Notes: generated by a model not told the origin, from the sequence alone. A stretch of 64,000 nt of DNA from Xanthostigma xanthostigma (GCA_963575645.1 OY754468.1:372001-436000), one strand, 5' to 3'. Counted from the first letter of the stretch, positions 1-10,754 are shown. Made by a program: numbers and translations.

Positions 1-718
1 AATTCCAGTTTGAACAATATTGCAATGCTATGATCTATGGTTGAATCAAGCATGTCTATACAAAGAGGATTTATAACTACAGAGGTGGCATTTGTAATTA
101 TCACATCAACTAGTTACACTTTTTCGTATTTTTTTCCATAAATCCGCCATAAAAACGAAGATTTAAAAAAAAATTCATCGAAATCGGATGATTTTTCGAT
201 TTTTTAGAGCCAAAAAACCAGGTGACCGTGAAAGTGTAATTACCCATTTAATATCAAGCACCTCGCGATTTTTTGCTATAATTGAATTATTTTGTTAATA
301 AATTACCTACTTTCTACTTTTTAGTTATTATTTAACACAGTATCACAAATAACAAGTCCTTTCAAGATTTCTCAAATGTGAGACCACAATATTGATACCG
401 ACCGTATATTGACGACTTCTATTTGTATTATCAACATTTTTATTAGAACCAGTAAGAATATCAGACTTTAAACCCGGTCCTGCTTCTGTTGCTGTAACTT
501 GTATTAAATAACATAGGAAAGTTTTTGAATTAATTCATAATAATGTAAAATTTTTAGTTCTTCGTTGGCAGTTACTAGAACACTGTTCGCTCGAGGTCTT
601 GACAATAAGTGTGAAATTAGTTTTAGAAAATGCCAGTTCATGATTAAATTTTCAAAGATCGATGTTATATTTTTGATCGATTGTGGTACGTCGAGTCTTT
701 TAAAAAAAAATTGAAACT
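1..718. other. 5' flank of the zinc-finger gene, no gene seen
   Basis: AT-rich sequence with no convincing ORF, RNA gene or terminal repeat. It must hold the promoter and any 5' UTR of the + strand zinc-finger gene that begins at 719, but I see no clear TATA box or initiator that fixes the transcription start. Confidence 0.5.
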
Positions 719-3700
719 ATGAAAGAATTGTCGATAAAATGTCACGGCTTAAGTCCGATGTGCCGATTGTGCTTATCAACGGGTGTTAACTTATTAGATA
801 TCTTTTCGTATTCAGCCGAAATTGAAAATGAACCTGCAGATGCAATAATGAAGTGTGCTCCCGTTCAGGTAAGTTTAATTCAGTATAATTTTGATGGACT
901 AAGCTATACTTTCCATAATAAATCTGCAATCTACATTGGACATTAATGATTAAATCGACATTCATGTAGTTTAAAGGTCCCACAAAAAAGGGCACTACGA
1001 TTATCATTTATCATGACGTTTCCACTGTATTATCAACAAAGAAAATATACAAATAATAACGACCGGATTTAAAATGAATAAAACAAACTTTTTTTAGGTG
1101 TGTCGTGGATAAGTAAGATGTTAGAAAAAATATTATAATATTATCTATATTATTATCTGTTGCGCAGAGTAAAAATCTTAATCGTAATATTAAACTAAAT
1201 TTTATTCATTATTGTACAAAATCAAAATTTATAATCATTTACAAAAATGTTAACAAAAAGTATTAAGTTTCAGTTTCATAACTTAAATAATACAACTTAC
1301 ATAACTATAGCTGCAAATACAAAATTAAAGATTAATTCACTATTTAACATTATCGTATTCTGCATAATAGGTACTGTAACGCCTCACAATTGGTGGCTCC
1401 TTAATTAAATTTTGATATCGAGCCTATGCTATAAAAAATCAAACTCTGAATTTGTGCACTGTAGCATTGACGAGCGCATAACGACAATTCGAATCAAGTT
1501 TGAAAACGAAATACACTCTAGTGCAGCGGTTTCCAAACTTTGTGCACTAACGCCCCCCTTATAAAAAATCCTACCTCTGCCCCCCCCTGAAAAAATGTAT
1601 GAACAAATTGTAAATAATTTCTTTACTGAAAAAATAATAACAAAGGTGATACGAACATTGTGCAACAATGTTCGTGATTAAATGGAAAATAATAATTGTA
1701 CAACAATATACTTATTAATATTTTGAAGCTCATGGTGCTAGACAATAATTTATGTGTGTTAAAATAGAAATATTAATCATATGACAACAATTTATTTAAA
1801 AAAAAAAATATTTTCTCTGTTTTGCACGAGCATAAATTATTGTCGAATATTTAATAATAGACTAAAATATAAAATGTCCATTATTTGGTAATAATGTTTG
1901 AGCGCTTATTCTTAAAACCATGATTTTATCAGAACAACGACTATATTTGCAATTAATCTGCGCCCTTGACTTTGGAAACCGCTGCTCTAGTGAACGAGTG
2001 CGAACGAGAAGGCCAGTCGACTGTGAAGCGCGGCAGGATAAGATTTTTTGGGTACTTGGGGATCATCTTGCTTGGTTTCGACTGTCTTTGGATTTGTTTT
2101 TTTGGATTTGGAATTGTTATGCTATCGTGGTGGTGATAGGCTGTATTTAGAATTTTGATCTTGGTGAAGAGGATAAAATATATTTTTTTTTTAATATATT
2201 TTTTTCGACAAATAATTTCAACTGCTCGTAGGTCACTCCGATCGTTTTAATAGATTTTTTATGTTCATTTCTTTTTGCCTTAATTTTGTCGGAGACTATT
2301 TAGGAATTCATTTTTGGTTCCTCGAAATATTTGTCACAATTGATGTGACGTATAAGGTGTGTTTAACATTTTTGTACAGGGTTATTTATTGCTGTACTTT
2401 TATTTTTTTTCTTTTCCTTGGAGGTATTGTGATACTGGAAGAGGTTTCAAATAAAAGAAAGGATGAATTATTTCGGAGAAGGCTATAAATGATTTCTAAT
2501 GGTATATGCTGCCGACGTTTCGGAAAATATATTTCCTTCCTTAGGGCTTACATCTGTGAAATTACAGGTATTTTATAAAAGTGCATATAAAATAACAAAA
2601 AGTATTTAAAAATATTAAAATGTACATTTTAAAATTTTTAAAGTACATTTTAATATTTTTAAATACTTTTTGTTATTTTATATGCACTTTTATAAAATAC
2701 CTGTAATTTCACAGATGTAAGCCCTGAGGAAGGAAATATATTTTCCGAAACGTCGGCAGCATATACCATTAGAAATCATTTATAATCTTCTCCGAAATAA
2801 TTCATCCTTTCTTATTAAACATAGGCTAAACTAATACACCTTACACATTAAAATCAAATAAGTCTCATAGCTCTCAGTCTGGACTATCTGAGATGCTTCT
2901 TATGATTCTTGAGTCCTGGCGCCCTTTTTAATTTCAGTCGGTTTGGACACGTGGGATATTTTTAACTTCCCGATATAAACAAAAAAAAATTTTTTTTCAA
3001 AAAAATCGGAAAATTATTTTTTTTCACCCCGATTTTTGAAAACCGAGTTTTCGTCAGATCGCGACGTTTTGAGGTTCTTGGAAGCTATTCTGACTATTTT
3101 GGCGATGATGTCCGTAGGGCTGTATGTGTGTGTGTATGTATGTATGTATGTAAACATCATATCTTTCGAACGGAGTGTCCGATTGAAACGCGGTTTTGGC
3201 ATCTGACGTGACCTTGCTGAACTTAAATTTCCTGAAAATTTGGAATGATTCGGCCCAATAAATTTTGAGAAATCTCAAAAATACAAGTTTCAAAAAATTT
3301 TAGAAATTTGTTTTTTTTTTGGAATATTTTGTAAACTACTAAACCGATTAATTTCGAAATCTAATCAGCTCTTTTCCTTAACAAACTGCGTTGATTTCCG
3401 CAAACCGCATTAAAATCGGTTTATTTGTTTACGAGATATCGTAAACGAGAAATTAGTTAAAATGTGTTTTTTTTAAAATTACTCGTAAAATTCTTATAAG
3501 ATCGATTTTTTGTAATAATTTACTTTCTTAGGTTAAAAAAAAAATTGCGTCGATTGCCGCAAACTGCATCAAAATCGGCACATTTGTTCACGAGATATCG
3601 TGAACGAATAATTTGTAAAAAAGTGTTTTTTTTTTAAATTACTCGTAAAATTCTTATCAGATCAATTTTTTTGTAATAAATTACTTTGTTAGGTTAAAAA

Positions 3701-6537
3701 AAAACTGCCTCGATCGCCGCTAACCGCATCAAAATCGGTTCATTTGTTCACGAGATATCATGAACGAAAAATTTGTAAGAAAGTGTTTTTTTTTTGAGCT
3801 CAAAGAGCTAAAAAATTAACTTTTAGCTATATTTTATATATTTTTGAGCGTTTTGAACTCGAAAATAGCGGTCAAACTTCTTTTCAATTTTTTTCTTTTA
3901 AAATCTTGGGCACTTATTTTTATAGTTTTATTTGCTGAGCTCACTAGCCGGAAATTTCGGAATAGTACATATACTTATACATGGGGACACATTATTATTG
4001 TTTGTTCATATTTCTAGTTGTTGAAATTTCTAGAGCCGTATTCAAATAATTTTTAAGGTTACCAACAGCTAAAGTTATTCGGGCTTGGCATTAATTCATC
4101 TTTTTTGTACATTTTTTGGGTAATAATCTAGCTGTAATATAATATTTTGTACGCGAAATTTCTTCAGTTATGAACAATAATGGTTCAGCTATTTAGCAAA
4201 ATACTATGGAAGCGTATGGCAATTTATTTTATCAAAAAATTAATTCTTCTAGTTTAAGTTTTTGCTTAAAACTGATTAGCTTCGTTTTAAGTGTATGAAA
4301 ATTGAAAATGCATTAACAAGAAATTGAACTTTAAAACATAGACTAAATAACAATCAACGTTATTATAAGTTTTAACTATACGTATAACGTAATGGTTACG
4401 TACACGTAGTTTGGTTATGAATCGAACGTGATTGTGAATCGGACTTTACATTGTGGGTATGTCAAACACTCAAACCTGCAATTTCCTTTTTTTATGGAAC
4501 CTGCAAACTACATGAATGCCGATTAAAAATCTCTGCAAAATATCTAACAGCCTTTTGCTCACTCAGTGTTATAACATTATCATAGTTCTTGATGAAAACG
4601 TGTCTTCATTCTATAAAAACGTATTTTAACACTATAGTTAATAATTCAAGCCAGCCTATCTGCCATTGTTATTTAATGTCGTTTTAACTTAAATGCTTTG
4701 ATACCCATTTATTATTTGTAACTAAATAATAATTTATTCTCTGGAGGTGATTGTAATTTTCTTTTCTCTGTTATTGTTTCTAAATACCATCATCAATAAA
4801 TTATAAATATTCTGTCCTCAGATAACGAAAAGCGATGGAATGCCGAATTTCATCTGTAAGCTTTGCTATTATCAAGTGAAAAGTTTTCAGCAGTTTCAGA
4901 CACAAATAGTGCAGTCTGAGAAAACACTGCAATGTTATTTGAAACTACTACACCCTTCTAATAAACATATTAGACCTACTGAAGATGATTTGATCAGTAC
5001 TACTGATGCAGATAATATTAATGTAAAGTGTGAATCTTTAGAACAATACATGTTTGATGTGGCTGGCAGATTGAAAGGAATGGCACCTGAGAAATACAAA
5101 GCAGAAAACGAAATTAAGAAGGAAATCGGAACATTGGATGAACATTCATTATATCTTGCAGAATCTTCTGATGATACAGCGGACATTTTTTCTAAGGATG
5201 ATAGCAATGATATCACCATTGAAGACACAAAGATCGGTCTTGGTCACATATTAAAATCTGAAATCAAAGACGAAGAAAATGCATTAAATCTTGCAGAATT
5301 TCCAGATGACACTCTGAAAACTGTATCTAAGGATGGTAGTAACGCAATCAGCTGCGAAGACACTAAGATCGGTCTTGGTCACATTTTAACATCTGAACTC
5401 AACAACGAAAAACCACTGGATGAAAATTCATTAATTCCAAAAGAACCTTACATTGACACCGTCTCAGGGTCAAGTCATTTAAAAATTTCTTCCTATAATG
5501 TATATAAACGGACACGCGCGTGTAAAAAATCGTCCACGGGTGAGGAACCGTATCAGTGTGACATTTGTAATAAGTGTTTTTCACAGTCGTCTGATTTAAA
5601 TAGCCATAAACGGTTACATACTGGTGAGAAACCGTATCAATGTAACATTTGTAATAAACGTTTCTCACAGTTAACTGCCTTAAATTGTCACAAACGGACA
5701 CATACTGGTGAGAAACCGTATCAGTGTGACATTTGTAATAAGTGTTTTTCACAGTCGTCTGATTTAAATAGCCATAAACGGTTACATACTGGTGAGAAAC
5801 CGTATCAATGTAACATTTGTAATAAACGTTTCTCACACGTATCTAACTTTAATACTCACAAACGGACACATACTGGTGAGAAACCGTATCAGTGTGACAT
5901 TTGTAATAAGTGTTTTTTACAGTCGTCTAATTTAAATAGCCATAAACGGTTACATACTGGTGAGAAACCGTATCAATGTAACATTTGTAATAAACGTTTC
6001 TCACAGTTAACTGCCTTGAATTCTCACAAACGGACACATACTGGTGAGAAACCGTATCAGTGTGACATTTGTAATAAGTGTTTTTCACAGTCGTCTGATT
6101 TAAATAGCCATAAACGGTTACATACTGGTGAGAAACCGTATCAATGTAACATTTGTAATAAACGTTTCTCACACGTATCTAACTTTAATACTCACAAACG
6201 GACACATACTGGTGAGAAACCGTATCAGTGTGACATTTGTAATAAGTGTTTTTCACAGTCGTGTGATTTAAATAGCCATAAGCGGTTACATACTGGTGAG
6301 AAACCGTATCAATGTAACATTTGTAATAAACGTTTCTCACACGTATCTAACTTTAATACTCACAAACGGACACATACTGGTGAGAAACCGTACCAATGTA
6401 AAATTTGTAATCAACATTTCTCACAGTCATGTAGTTTAAATACTCACAAACGGTTACATACTGGTGAGAAGCCGTACCAATGTAAAATTTGTAATAAACG
6501 TTTCTCACAGTCATGTCACTTAAATAAACACAAATGA
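719..6537 (+). CDS. ZAD-domain C2H2 zinc-finger protein, two exons (719-868 and 4822-6537)
   Basis: Exon 1 encodes 50 residues and ends at CAG|GTAAGT (donor 869). Exon 2 starts after TCCTCAG at 4822, and both junctions are phase 0. The joined 621-residue protein has the ZAD zinc-coordinating pattern C15-x2-C18 then C62-x2-C65, so the intron splits the ZAD, a common layout in this insect family. ZADs dimerise and the fingers bind DNA, so the expected role is a nuclear sequence-specific regulator. Residues ~90-290 are an acidic linker holding a ~45-residue tandem duplication (DTKIGLGHIL occurs twice, 135 nt apart). From ~293 come 12 C2H2 fingers of 28 residues with TGEKP linkers. The last lacks its second histidine because of a TGA. 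The AUG at 719 is used because it lies upstream of the ZAD cysteines with no other in-frame Met. The specific orthologue cannot be named. Confidence 0.92.
1523..1984. mobile_element. hAT-type non-autonomous element with 8-bp TSD
   Basis: The ends are CAGCGGTTTCCAAA and its exact inverse complement (14-bp TIR). Perfect 8-bp direct repeats CTCTAGTG flank it at 1515-1522 and 1985-1992. An 8-bp duplication and a CAG-starting TIR are hallmarks of the hAT superfamily. The 462-bp interior has no transposase ORF, so it is a MITE-like derivative. It lies in the ZAD-gene intron. The perfect TSD and TIR point to a fairly recent insertion. Confidence 0.9.
2456..2813. repeat. Long palindrome carrying a minimal hammerhead core (Penelope-like end)
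   Basis: Two ~170-bp arms are inverted around ~2632 with an AT-rich centre. On the + strand the right arm reads CTGAGGA (2724-2730), a 5-bp stem II (GGAAA/TTTCC, 2732-2746) and GAAAC (2747-2751) then GTC, with GCC/GGC available as stem I. This is the CUGANGA...GAAA hammerhead core in the minimal arrangement described for Penelope-like retroelements. The left arm has the same motif on the - strand with CTAAGGA in place of the core heptamer. It sits in the ZAD-gene intron, and no reverse transcriptase is present. Confidence 0.75.
2950..3330. repeat. Dispersed-repeat-like stretch with (TG)n/(TATG)n
   Basis: AT-rich intronic sequence with a short TG/TATG microsatellite at about 3120-3152, flanked by sequence that reads like a transposon remnant. 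No complete ORF or terminal repeat is visible, and the family is not recognised. Confidence 0.45.
3340..3810. repeat. ~160-bp tandem repeat, about three units
   Basis: The box ACGAGATATC recurs at 3431, 3590 and 3750 (spacings 159 and 160). Each unit also has a T-run, AAATTACTCGTAAAATTCTTA and a CGATTGCCGC-like box. Units are moderately diverged, so the array is not young. It belongs to the intron of the ZAD gene and likely to the internal part of an unrecognised transposable element. Confidence 0.8.
3810..4821. other. Rest of the ZAD-gene intron
   Basis: No ORF, terminal repeat or RNA gene seen. The stretch ends in the 3' splice site TCTGTCCTCAG at 4811-4821. Confidence 0.6.
5549..6537 (+). 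repeat. 168-bp two-finger tandem units inside the zinc-finger gene
   Basis: Twelve 84-bp finger units alternate between two types: odd fingers carry CDICNKCF and most even fingers CNICNKRF, giving a 168-bp period. A second level is visible: fingers 2 and 6 share SQLTALN, and fingers 4, 8 and 10 share SHVSNFN, so fingers 1-4 resemble 5-8. Near-identity at the nucleotide level, including synonymous positions, points to recent unequal exchange or gene conversion rather than old duplication. Confidence 0.9.
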
Positions 6538-6600
6538 ACACACGTTGGTACAAAAATCATATCATTGCGACATTTGTAATAAGACTGTATTAATGGATTT
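6538..6600 (+). pseudogene. Remnant of a 13th finger beyond the stop
   Basis: Directly after the TGA at 6535-6537 the sequence continues with the second-histidine codons and linker (ACACACGTTGGT for T-H-x-G), then, one frame over, TATCATTGCGACATTTGTAA, which matches the finger start Y-x-C-D-I-C-N. The array once continued. The stop sits where sibling fingers have CGG, and a CGA to TGA change at a CpG would explain it. Confidence 0.75.
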
Positions 6601-6930
6601 CAATAATTATATAGTTTTTAAATGTGCATTGTGTATTACTCGAAATTTTCCGAATATATTTTTTTTAACAGGTGGTTGGCTACAAAATATCGTTGCGTAC
6701 TTTTCCCCGTAAACTCTAAATTATTTGATTAGTACAACGGTCTCAACTTCATTATCTGGATTATCTTTGTTCGAACTCAAATCTAATCGACACTTTACGT
6801 ATTTCAGTGTTTGGAAAAGTCACTAAATATTTTTGCATTTATGAAATCAGTTTTTTTACGATTTTTAGTTTACCGTATTTTTAATTTTTTTTCTGTAATA
6901 TTATTTACTCTCAAAAATAACGTAGTCCAG
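6600..6930. other. 3' flank of the zinc-finger gene
   Basis: AT-rich, no ORF of interest. No canonical AATAAA is obvious just after the stop, so the polyadenylation site is not assigned. Confidence 0.4.
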
Positions 6931-6934
6931 GACC

Positions 6935-7020
6935 CAGGCAGGGGCGGATTTCCCTATAGGCCGAGTAGGCCCGGGCTCAGGGCGACAAAATTTAGAGGGC
7001 GGCAAAACTTAGTGAGATTT
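6935..7020 (+). mobile_element. End of a hAT-like element
   Basis: CAGGGGCGGATTTCCCTATA followed by GGCCGAGTAGGCCCGGGC resembles the common hAT-type terminus seen in many animal genomes. No matching inverted end was found nearby, so this is a fragment. Confidence 0.45.
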
Positions 7021-7169
7021 TTTTTCTAGTACTTTTTAATATCCAATGGCACGCAGCTACAACAAACGATAAAAGACTTTTTTTGTTGTGGAAATGAAAG
7101 GATCTTTTTTTATGGTCTCCTATTTTGTGCCGACACACGATAAAATTTGTCAAGAAGTTAGGTTGTTAA

Positions 7170-7504
7170 AAAAAGGTCATTCGTTTTTAGGCGCGAATAG
7201 CGTAAGCTAAAGCGCCTATACGTACTCGCTTTGTCTGTGAATCTGTGAGTCACGCTTTTTGTATCCAGCGTACAGCCCAAACGCCTTAACCGATTTTAAA
7301 AAACTTTTTTTTGTTCGATTCGTCTCCGGGTAACTTAAATCCTAACGTCGCCCGATTTTTGAATTTTGGTCCCAGAGGGGAGAAACCGGTCTTAAACGAA
7401 AGAGGAGAACATTTTACATAGATTTCGTATAATAGAATTTGCCCAAACAGTTTTTTATACAAATTTAGAAATAAATTTAATTTGATTGTTGCACGGTTTA
7501 ACAT
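7170..7504. repeat. Dispersed repeat sharing the B core of the 11-copy MITE
   Basis: From about 7378 to 7470 the sequence (GAGAAACCGGTCTTAAACGA and what follows) matches the core found inside the long copies at 22115, 26759, 31055 and 49627. Here it is joined to a different flank (GCGCCTATACGTACTCGC). It shows that this core also lives in another element or in a longer parent. Confidence 0.6.
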
Positions 7505-7555
7505 GACAATATTTAAAGTACGAGCACCAAGGTAATTTTAAATAGAAAGGATTGA

Positions 7556-7811
7556 TTTTTTGACGTGATAACGTCTTATAAATTGATGAAACACCGGCTG
7601 CACGCACGAAAAAGTGTCACGTTCCGCCTGAGCCTGAGCGTGCAAGCGAGAGCGCGGTATAAGCGATAGAGAGGCACGATCGGCCCAAGCGTCGGCTTGC
7701 ACGCATTTCTCTCTCTTCTCGCGTGACGTCAGAGAGTTCATCAATGTTTCTTTAAGACGTTATCACGTAAAACTATCGTCCGTAAACCGACTTTACAGAC
7801 AACCAATTTTT
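7556..7811 (+). mobile_element. MITE family 'TGACGTGATAACG', short copy 1 of 11
   Basis: The left end is TTTTTGACGTGATAACGTCT and the right end is CTTTACAGACAACCAATTTTT. ACGTGATAACGT near the left end is inverted as ACGTTATCACGT near the right. This copy has a single AAATTGATGA unit at the left and its own ~130-bp GC-richer middle, unlike cores A and B. No transposase ORF is present. Confidence 0.85.
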
Positions 7812-8037
7812 TTTTTTTAAGTTGGACTAAGTCTAAACCAATTCTGAAAATTTTAGGGGGGGTTTCCCGATTATTTAAATAAATAAATGACTTCTAAAGT
7901 AGGCATATTTAACATTGGCTTTATGGTAAAACGGTAGATGGATGATATGTTTTCACTGATTTCTCCAAAACTAGTCGGTGGAAATTAAAAAAAAATTATT
8001 TAAATTAAAGTGAAAACCTTAATAAATTATTGAAAAC

Positions 8038-8127
8038 AAAAAAAAAACCCGTTGTGCCCGACTAATTAAAAAGATATTTAATAATAAATATCTTTTTAAT
8101 TAGTCGGGCACAACGGGTTTTTTTTTT
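8038..8127. repeat. Perfect 90-bp palindrome (snapback element)
   Basis: Arms of ~41 bp containing ACCCGTTGTGCCCGACTAAT and its exact inverse are separated by 4 nt (ATAA at 8081-8084). It is probably the two fused ends of a TIR element. Such a structure would cruciform or fold as a long hairpin RNA. Confidence 0.85.
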
Positions 8128-8274
8128 ATAAATAAATTTTTTTATAAATAAATATAAAAAAATCAAGCCTTTCATTTAAAATTGCCTTGGTGTAGGTACT
8201 AAAATAAAAAGTTTGCATTTGTTCAAAAACGAATCTATATATATTAAAGTCAATGCCACTTTTCGTTGTAATTT

Positions 8275-8685
8275 TATCCCATCAAAAACATAAATGTAAA
8301 AAAAGGGGCCAAGTTCTCGAAAAAACTGTGTTTTGTTATCTTAAAAAAAAAATAACTGAAAAGTAGAAAATATGCCAAGTTCCTTGATACACGTTTTTAA
8401 CAGTGTTTTGATAAGCGGAAAAAATATTGTGGGAAGTGATAAATTTACAGACAAACTTGGCAAGTTTTCAATGTCTCAGGTACACTTCTTTAATAAAAAC
8501 TTGCCAAGTTTGTCTGTGAATTTATCACTTCCCACAATATTTTTTCCGCTTATCAAAACACTGTTAAAAACGTGTATCAAGGAACTTGGCATATTTTCTA
8601 CATTTCAGTTATTTTTTTTAAGATAACAAAACACAGTTTTTTCGAGAACTTGGCCCCTTTTTTTACATTTATGTTTTTGATGGGA
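8275..8685. repeat. Foldback element with ~190-bp near-perfect arms
   Basis: Arms 8275-8468 and 8496-8685 are inverse copies with only a few differences, around a ~27-nt spacer. CCAAGTT-type boxes recur within each arm. The only ORF here is a by-product of the palindrome. High arm identity implies a young insertion or arm conversion; a transcript would form a long dsRNA hairpin. Confidence 0.9.
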
Positions 8686-8899
8686 TTTCATAACTTTTTG
8701 TTCAGATTTATGTTAAAATTTCTATTACGCTTCCAACTCCCACAAGAAATTCTTCCATTGCAATAAAAAAAAATTGGAAAATGAAGTAAATAAATATAAA
8801 ATCGAATTTGAAATACTTAGTTGTCACAAATAAAAAAAAATTTGAAAAGATTTGGCCTATGTTATCTTTTTTTATTTAATGAATTATTTTCTCTTTTTT

Positions 8900-8995
8900 T
8901 TGGGCGTGGACGGGATTAGAACCCACGACCCGTGATGCCGAGATTTGACGTCAGCGAAGACCCGTGCCTTAGACCGCACGGCTGCCAGTGTACTT
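8900..8995 (-). repeat. tRNA-derived sequence (SINE head or tRNA retropseudogene)
   Basis: On the - strand there is a B-box-like GGTTCTAATCCC in a T-arm context (GTGGGTTCTAATCCCGTCCAC) and an A-box-like GTGCGGTCTAAGGC upstream, followed by an A-rich tail. Stem pairing is poor at the acceptor, so it is not a functional tRNA gene. The spacing suggests a class II (Leu/Ser-like) ancestor. Confidence 0.65.
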
Positions 8996-9189
8996 ACTGT
9001 GCTGGCATATTATACCGCTATATAAACGACTTGCTGTAGTCCAAATAAAAGTTACAAACATACATAAATACATACAAACTTACAAGTGAAGTTAATATAA
9101 AGCGTGTAAAAAAGTATATTATTTTGTATTGCGTCATTTGATGCACATGATGCACTCGATAAAACTTCTTTTTTTAAATCGGAATTCCT

Positions 9190-10107
9190 TTATTTACGCT
9201 ATACGTCCGTGATGATAGATGACACCTCTTTACTTACCAAGCATACGAACACAACTGAATTGGAAATTAACTCCAATATTATGGCTAACTTGATATTCGA
9301 TTGGACCGTACTCAACAAGTTACAGTTGAATTTAAACAAAACGGTATCAATGATGTTCTGCACGAAGCAAGCCAGAGTTACTACTGAACCAGCAGTTGTT
9401 ATTAACGACCACCTCATCGATAACACTGACTCATTCCGATTTCTTGGTGTAACTATTAATTCGAACCTTGACTGGATTAACCATATCAACGAGTGCTGTA
9501 CAAAAATATCAAAAGCTATCTTTCTTCTCCGTAGACTTTCGTCCATAGTCGACAGACAAACACTTTTAATATATTATTTTGCTTCCATTTATTCACATAT
9601 TAATTATGGAATAGTTGTGTGGGGCAACTCTCCATATTCAGAACGAATTTTTATTCTGCAGAAGAAGGCCTTAAGGATCATTTTTAAAATTAAGTCGCGT
9701 GATACCTGCCGAAATATTTTCATTAATCAACAGCTATTGACAGTTCCATCTGTGTACATTTATAAATCTGCCATATATGTTTGGAACAATTGTAACAGTT
9801 TTGTTACGCTTGGTCATCAATACAATACAAGAAATAGGGACCATTTGACCAGCATCAGACCTAATTTATCATTATATCAAAAAAGTACATTATACTGCAG
9901 TACTAAAATATACAATCTTCTCCCCGAAGAAATAAAAAATGTAAATAATTGTCGACAGTTTAAGAAAAGACTTAAGGCCTTCTTAGCTGCTAAATGTTTT
10001 TATAATATTAATGAATTTTTTAACTTGTAACTAATATGTATTTTGACTTCTCCTATACAATTTTTTTGTCTTTGGAGCAATAAAGAATTATTATTATTAT
10101 TATTATT
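9190..10107 (+). mobile_element. 5'-truncated LINE, reverse transcriptase C-terminal part
   Basis: An open frame from ~9194 to 10030 encodes ~275 residues with the layout of CR1/L2/Jockey-group ORF2: a degenerate catalytic box (V-M-I-D-D-T-S-L-L where YADD is usual), then FRFLGVTINSNLDW, YGIVVWGN, LQKKALRI and the terminal YNLLPEEIKNVN...FKKRLKAF segment. The 3' end is GAGCAATAAAGAATT followed by (ATT)n at ~10090-10107. The upstream part (endonuclease, most of the RT) is absent, as expected from 5' truncation on insertion. The frame is still open, suggesting modest age. Clade assignment within the group is uncertain. Confidence 0.85.
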
Positions 10108-10174
10108 GGGTCATCTAACTTTATACATTACCAAATTTTAAAATCTGTTTACTACATCGTAATTTATAATATCC

Positions 10175-10294
10175 TGGAGAAAAAGTGTTCGTGAAGAAGT
10201 TATGGAACAAGGAACTACCTGGCTTCAAGTCAAACGTATGGCTAAAGATAGGACTAGATTCAAAATTTTCGTAGAGGCCCCATGCTGCACTTAG
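10175..10294 (+). mobile_element. LINE ORF C-terminal tail fragment
   Basis: Forty codons, with W-R-K-S-V-R-E-E-V then A-K-D-R-T-R-F, end at a TAG at 10292. The pattern W...EE...W...A.DR..F is that of the extreme C-terminus of RTE-like ORF2 proteins. It is a short fragment between the LINE above and a palindrome. Confidence 0.5.
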
Positions 10295-10326
10295 GAGTTA
10301 AAGGAATTTATTATTATATTATTATT

Positions 10327-10564
10327 TATTGAAGGAGATTTATTTGGTTGAGGAACAATTGAAAATAAGCTTTACCAGTGTATCGCTTGTGGCCAACGTT
10401 TCGAAAAATATATTTTCATCATCAGGGCCTCAATGCAAGTTAAGATGGTAAATTGCATTGAGGCCCTGATGATGAAAATATATTTTTCGAAACGTTGGCC
10501 ACAAGCGATACACTGGTAAAGCTTATTTTCAATTGTTCCTCAACCAAATAAATCTCCTTCAATA
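10327..10564. repeat. Palindrome with intact minimal hammerhead cores on both strands
   Basis: Arms of ~105 bp are inverted around a ~20-nt spacer at ~10437-10455. + strand: stem I strand GGCC (10462-10465), CTGATGA (10466-10472), stem II GAAAA/TTTTC (10474-10488), GAAAC (10489-10493), GTT cleavage triplet, GGCC (10497-10500). The left arm has the same intact core on the - strand. Stem III is essentially missing. The AACGTT at that place is self-complementary, so two RNAs could supply it to each other, as proposed for Penelope-like element hammerheads. It lies downstream of the - strand gene's 3' end. Confidence 0.8.
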
Positions 10565-10664
10565 CATATTTTGGAACAAAACTTCTACTAACAATTATTA
10601 TTTATATTTTCAAAGAAATTCGTAAGTAACAAATTAATTACAGTGTCGGGAATTCTAATTACTA

Positions 10665-10670
10665 TTTATT
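10665..10670 (-). promoter_or_regulatory. Candidate poly(A) signal of the - strand gene
   Basis: AATAAA on the - strand, about 85 nt past the stop codon of the three-exon gene at 10755. Confidence 0.4.
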
Positions 10671-10754
10671 ATACTTATACAATATTGATACAGTTTATTC
10701 GTTTCCGTTTCGGGAAACGTTATAACGGGACATTCCGACGCTTATAAAATAAAT

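Noticed and set aside
5399-6553. Long - strand frames opposite the zinc-finger array
   Set aside because: They repeat with the finger period and are the antisense shadow of the array.
8372-8626. 84-codon frame
   Set aside because: It spans both arms of a palindrome and reflects the symmetry only.
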